DNA from: Cyclobacteriaceae bacterium
GTDB taxonomy: Bacteria; Bacteroidota; Bacteroidia; Cytophagales; Cyclobacteriaceae
Reading direction: 5' to 3'
NCBI GenBank assembly: GCA_016787645.1
Contig: JAEUUF010000019.1
Coordinates: forward strand, 62,001-126,000
Length of the DNA stretch: 64,000 bases
The first letter of the stretch is position 1; every line of letters begins with the position of its first letter. A program made the translations under genes and the position numbers. This document shows, in pieces, positions 60,762 through 64,000 of the stretch. The notes under the pieces are model-generated. The model made no database searches, was not told the DNA's origin, and worked only from the letters and a program-made list of their open reading frames with translations.

Positions 60762-61709
60762 ATGAAGAACTTACAGCCCTTGCTCCTTAAAAAGCTACCA
60801 CGAAGGCCGGTTCTCATTTCCATCTGCATTTTACATTTTACATTCTGCATTTTACATTCCGCACCGGCACAGCAGGATCCCATCTATGCCTCCTACATGA
60901 TGAATCCGCTGACCATTAATCCTGCATACGCAGGAAGCAACAACATGCTCAACGGATCGCTACAATACCGTACACAATGGGCAGGGCTGGATGCCAATCC
61001 GACTACAGTCAATTTTTCAGCTCACATGTCTGCCCTGCGCAACAAGATTGGCGCCGGACTAATGGTTATACAGGATCAACTGGGCGACACCAAGAACACC
61101 GAATTCCAGGGGGTGTTCTCCTACAAGATTCAGCTCAACAACTCTTGGCTCTCCTTCGGCATGCAGTCAGGATTCATTCGTTATCAAACCGACCCTTCCA
61201 AGCTCACCATCCGCGACCCGGGTGATCCGGCTTTTGTACAACTTACTGAAACCAAATTCAACACCGGAGTGGGTATTATTCTGAAAAGCGACAACTACAT
61301 GGTGGGTGTTTCTGTCCCCCGACTTCTGCCAGCGACCGTGAGCCAAGGCGGGCAGGAGATTGAACTTTACAAGCAGACGTATTACCTCTTTGGTTCCTAC
61401 GCCTGGTTACTCAATGAGAATATCCGGTTCAAACCCTCCGTTCTGATGCGCGCCACAGCCGGCAGTCCCCTCTCCTACGACGTGAATGCGTCCATGACTT
61501 TCAGGGAGAAGTACACCGGGGGACTCTTCACCCGCAACTTCAACACCTACGGGCTGCTGGCCCAAATGATGGTGGATAAGTTTCGCTTTGGCTATGTATT
61601 TGAGTTGCCCGTGGGCTCCTCTAACCTGAACTTCACTACACACGAAATCACCGTCGGCCTGGCCATGCACGTGCTGTCGTTCCATGATCGGGCGATGAAG
61701 ATCTATTAG
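60762..61709 (+). CDS. PorP/SprF family T9SS protein
   Basis: 315 residues from the ATG at 60762, with a signal peptide (RPVLISICILHFTFCILHSA) and the PorP/SprF opening QQDPIYASYMMNPLTINPAYAGS. It forms an outer-membrane barrel. SprF in Flavobacterium is needed for secretion or anchoring of its neighbouring SprB adhesin through T9SS, so here it likely serves the upstream giant protein, the downstream one, or both. Five 7-bp units encode part of the signal peptide (see the repeat at 60825). Confidence 0.9.
   Translation: MKNLQPLLLKKLPRRPVLISICILHFTFCILHSAPAQQDPIYASYMMNPLTINPAYAGSNNMLNGSLQYRTQWAGLDANPTTVNFSAHMSALRNKIGAGLMVIQDQLGDTKNTEFQGVFSYKIQLNNSWLSFGMQSGFIRYQTDPSKLTIRDPGDPAFVQLTETKFNTGVGIILKSDNYMVGVSVPRLLPATVSQGGQEIELYKQTYYLFGSYAWLLNENIRFKPSVLMRATAGSPLSYDVNASMTFREKYTGGLFTRNFNTYGLLAQMMVDKFRFGYVFELPVGSSNLNFTTHEITVGLAMHVLSFHDRAMKIY
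60825..60859. repeat. 7-bp tandem repeat inside PorP/SprF signal-peptide codons
   Basis: Five heptamers in register: TGCATTT, TACATTT, TACATTC, TGCATTT, TACATTC. They encode the signal-peptide stretch CILHFTFCILH. Because three units are 21 bases, one gained or lost group of three keeps frame but a single unit would not. This is the only island inside a gene. Confidence 0.65.
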
Positions 61710-61719
61710 GAAAAAGGCA

Positions 61720-64000
61720 ATGGAACTCAAACCAGCATCGGTATCATGCTTGGTCCTCCTGTTCTTGTGTGTCAGTCTGCCGCCAGTTGAACTGCAAGCA
61801 CAGCCTTCATTGCTTTGGGCAGGTCGAATGGGCGCCACTTCTTCCGACCAGGGCCAGGCTACTACCACCGATGCCTCGGGCAATGTTTATTTCACGGGGT
61901 GGTTCACAGGGACGGCTGACTTTGATCCCGGCCCAGGGGTTGTCAACCTCACCCCCAACGGATCCCTCGATGTGTTTGTCACCAAGTTCGACGCCAACCG
62001 CAACTTGGTTTGGGCCATCAAAATGGGAGGATTCTCTGCCGACCAGGGACAAGCCATCGCGGTGGACGGCTCGGGCAACGTCTATGTAGCCGGATACTTT
62101 ACCGGAACCGGAACGTTCGGCGGCTCCAGTCTCTCATCCGCCGGCGGCAGCGATGCATTTGTTTGTAAACTCAACTCGTCGGGTGTGGGACAGTGGGGGC
62201 GCCGGGTTGGAGGAACGGGGTCTGACACCGGGTATTCCATTGCTGTGGACGGTGCCGGAAACGTTATGGTCGCCGGGACATTCAACAGTTTGGTCGACTT
62301 CGATCCGGGAGCGGGCACACTTAACCTTACCTCATTCGGCTTCTCGGATGCCTTTGTGTTCAGCCTCAACACATCGGGAACCTTCCGTTGGGCGAAACAA
62401 ATGGGAGGACCATCCTATGATTATGGCTATGGTGTGGCCTGCGATGGGGCCGGCAATGCGGTTACCACAGGTTACTTTGATGATACTGCCAACTTTGACC
62501 CCGCAGTCACCGACTTCTCGCTCTCTTCAAATAGCGGAACGTATGATGTCTACGTAACGAAACTGGCAAATGCTAATGGCAATCTCATTTGGGCCAAGAG
62601 CATGGGTGGCGACTCCGGCGACTTTGGGATGGCCATCGACGTGGATGCCTCCGACAACGTGTACACCACCGGGTACTTTCAATTCGGTGCCGGCAATCCC
62701 GCCGACTACGATCCGGGACCAGGCGTATTCAACCTTATTCCAACCCCAGGGAGCTCCATATTCGCCGGCGATGTGTTTGTGAGCAAGCTGGATGCCTCCG
62801 GTAACTTTGTGTGGGCAGCCAAGATGGGAGGCACTGACATGGATGAAGGCTATGGGATCGCCGTGGATGTCGCGCAGAACGTGTACGTGACCGGCAACTT
62901 CGCCGGCACGGCTGACTTCGATCCCGGAACACCCACGTTTGACCTGGTTTCACAAGGCGACCGGGACATATTCAACGCAAGGCTGGATGGTTCTGGGAAC
63001 TTCAGTTGGGCCTTTAGTACCGGCGGAGGATTGATGGACATGGGATTGGGCATCGCGCTGGATCCCTCCTCAAACATCATCACCACGGGGATGTTTGCAG
63101 GCACGGTTGATTTCGCGCCGGGCGCCTGCGTTGTGAACCTGAGCGCTTTGCTGAGCAACTCGGATATCTTCATCACCAAGATCGCTCCGTCACCGCCTCC
63201 GGCTCCTGTGATTACCGGGTTCGTACCTATGTCGGGAACTCCCGGAACTGTGGTGACGATCAGTGGCAACAATTTCAGCACGACGCCGGCCAACAATGTT
63301 GTTACTTTTAATGGTAACCCTGCGGTGGTAACGGCCAGCACAGCAACCAGCATCACCACCATGGTGCCCGTCGGCACGCTCACAGGCCCTATCACACTCG
63401 ATATCGGGTGCCTAAGTACACAGAGCGCAGATGCCTTCACGGCCACCGGCCCCTGCAACATTCCCACTGTACAACGTAACGCCCTTATCGATCTCTACAC
63501 AAATGCGAATGGGGCGTCCTGGAACAACAAGACGAACTGGCTGAGTGCCGATGAGAGTACGTGGTTTGGTATCACAGTCACCGGATGCCGTGTAACAGCG
63601 ATTGATTTGCCTTTCAACAACCTGTTCGGCCCCCTTAACGAAACCCTCACTAATATCACTACGCTGGAGCGCCTAAAGCTCAACGGCAACCTGCTGAATG
63701 GCGCTTTACCATCCTCCATTGGAAACCTGACTTCGTTAATAGAAATCAATGTTCAATCCAATCAAATGAGCGGCTCGCTGCCTCCAAGCCTGGCCCAGTG
63801 CACATCCCTGGAGAATCTTCACCTTGAAGGAAATGATTTCCTGGACATCCTTCCAAGTTTTCTAACCGGTATGACCAACCTCCGGAGCATCAACCTTGGC
63901 TTCAACCGCTTCTTGGGCAGTATTCCACCAGAAATGGGAAACCTTACCAATCTGACTTTCCTTTCTCTTGCATCCAACAACCTTGGCGGCACAATTCCCC
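61720..64000 (+). CDS. Second large surface protein (partial, paralogue of 53109-60710)
   Basis: The frame opens at the ATG at 61720, 10 bases after the PorP/SprF stop, and stays open for 760 residues to the window edge. Signal peptide MELKPASVSCLVLLFLCVSL (cleavage near LQAQ), SBBP-type repeats (about 30-487, DFDPGPG units), an IPT domain (490-577, VITGFVPMSGTPGTVVTI), and leucine-rich repeats from 584 on (NNLFGPLNETLTNITTLERL), still running at the end. It lacks the FG-GAP, second IPT and LamG domains found between the IPT and LRR regions of its paralogue. A sorting domain, if any, lies beyond the window. Confidence 0.85.
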   Translation, partial: MELKPASVSCLVLLFLCVSLPPVELQAQPSLLWAGRMGATSSDQGQATTTDASGNVYFTGWFTGTADFDPGPGVVNLTPNGSLDVFVTKFDANRNLVWAIKMGGFSADQGQAIAVDGSGNVYVAGYFTGTGTFGGSSLSSAGGSDAFVCKLNSSGVGQWGRRVGGTGSDTGYSIAVDGAGNVMVAGTFNSLVDFDPGAGTLNLTSFGFSDAFVFSLNTSGTFRWAKQMGGPSYDYGYGVACDGAGNAVTTGYFDDTANFDPAVTDFSLSSNSGTYDVYVTKLANANGNLIWAKSMGGDSGDFGMAIDVDASDNVYTTGYFQFGAGNPADYDPGPGVFNLIPTPGSSIFAGDVFVSKLDASGNFVWAAKMGGTDMDEGYGIAVDVAQNVYVTGNFAGTADFDPGTPTFDLVSQGDRDIFNARLDGSGNFSWAFSTGGGLMDMGLGIALDPSSNIITTGMFAGTVDFAPGACVVNLSALLSNSDIFITKIAPSPPPAPVITGFVPMSGTPGTVVTISGNNFSTTPANNVVTFNGNPAVVTASTATSITTMVPVGTLTGPITLDIGCLSTQSADAFTATGPCNIPTVQRNALIDLYTNANGASWNNKTNWLSADESTWFGITVTGCRVTAIDLPFNNLFGPLNETLTNITTLERLKLNGNLLNGALPSSIGNLTSLIEINVQSNQMSGSLPPSLAQCTSLENLHLEGNDFLDILPSFLTGMTNLRSINLGFNRFLGSIPPEMGNLTNLTFLSLASNNLGGTIP

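Noticed and set aside
1-64000. CRISPR arrays, tRNA/rRNA genes, insertion sequences, prophage or integrative elements
   Set aside because: No repeat-spacer pattern, cloverleaf, transposase, integrase or phage structural gene was found on either strand.

Overview
The window reads as chromosomal DNA of a free-living, probably gliding member of the Bacteroidota, most like a Cytophagales-type genome. Four things point there. Two very large multi-domain surface proteins flank a PorP/SprF-family gene, and the complete one ends in a type IX secretion (T9SS) type B sorting domain. Families typical of the phylum are present (DUF3078, DUF4412, DUF2851, DUF1343/NamZ, M16, a stand-alone GlnRS). Several start sites are preceded by the Bacteroidota promoter form TTG-N19-TAnnTTTG. 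Shine-Dalgarno sequences are almost absent. Gene density is high: no gap exceeds 300 bases (largest 52866-53108, then 3091-3294, 292-476, 5585-5752 and 44334-44490). I saw no rRNA, tRNA, CRISPR array, insertion sequence or phage gene.

Layout. 1-4750: a polyamine-type cluster (deoxyhypusine synthase-like, arginase/agmatinase family, PLP arginine decarboxylase-like) with a serine hydrolase. 4750-20600: housekeeping and envelope genes (DUF4412 protein, EF-G paralogue, HAD phosphatase, polyprenol-phosphate mannose synthase-like, LolC/E-type permease, NamZ muramidase, endonuclease III, fmt, folA, SDR, TSUP permease, msrB, cutC, glycosylasparaginase, NlpC/P60 lipoprotein, GlcD-type oxidase), then asnB to 22507. 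22569-31081: two paralogous three-gene cassettes (outer-membrane protein A, glycerophosphodiester phosphodiesterase lipoprotein, outer-membrane protein B). They are separated by a metallophosphoesterase, a START-like protein and glnS, and each cassette has the same kind of promoter. 31169-36517: a metallochaperone, an S1/P1 nuclease, and a tight four-gene operon (RMD1/DUF155 membrane protein, C39-like peptidase, RimK-type ATP-grasp ligase, GCS2 ligase) that looks like a peptide-type amidoligase pathway of unknown product. 36582-52865: DNA uptake/repair-type HhH protein, cyclase, haem membrane protein, GNAT, DUF3078, response regulator, LysM transglycosylase, O-methyltransferase, M16 peptidase, nucleoside phosphorylase, NeuD-like acyltransferase, DUF2851, pyrF, LolA-like protein and ftsK. 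53109-64000: surface adhesin, PorP/SprF, surface adhesin.

The most interesting signals are four. (1) The duplicated outer-membrane/GDPD cassette; one copy has lost the catalytic Arg of the HRG motif. (2) The amidoligase/peptidase operon. (3) Five islands of four or five imperfect tandem units, period 7 (once 8). They have unrelated sequences but the same period and copy number; four are intergenic and one lies inside the signal-peptide codons of the PorP/SprF gene. (4) The adhesin-SprF-adhesin T9SS locus. Coordinates of short sites were counted by hand and could be off by a base.
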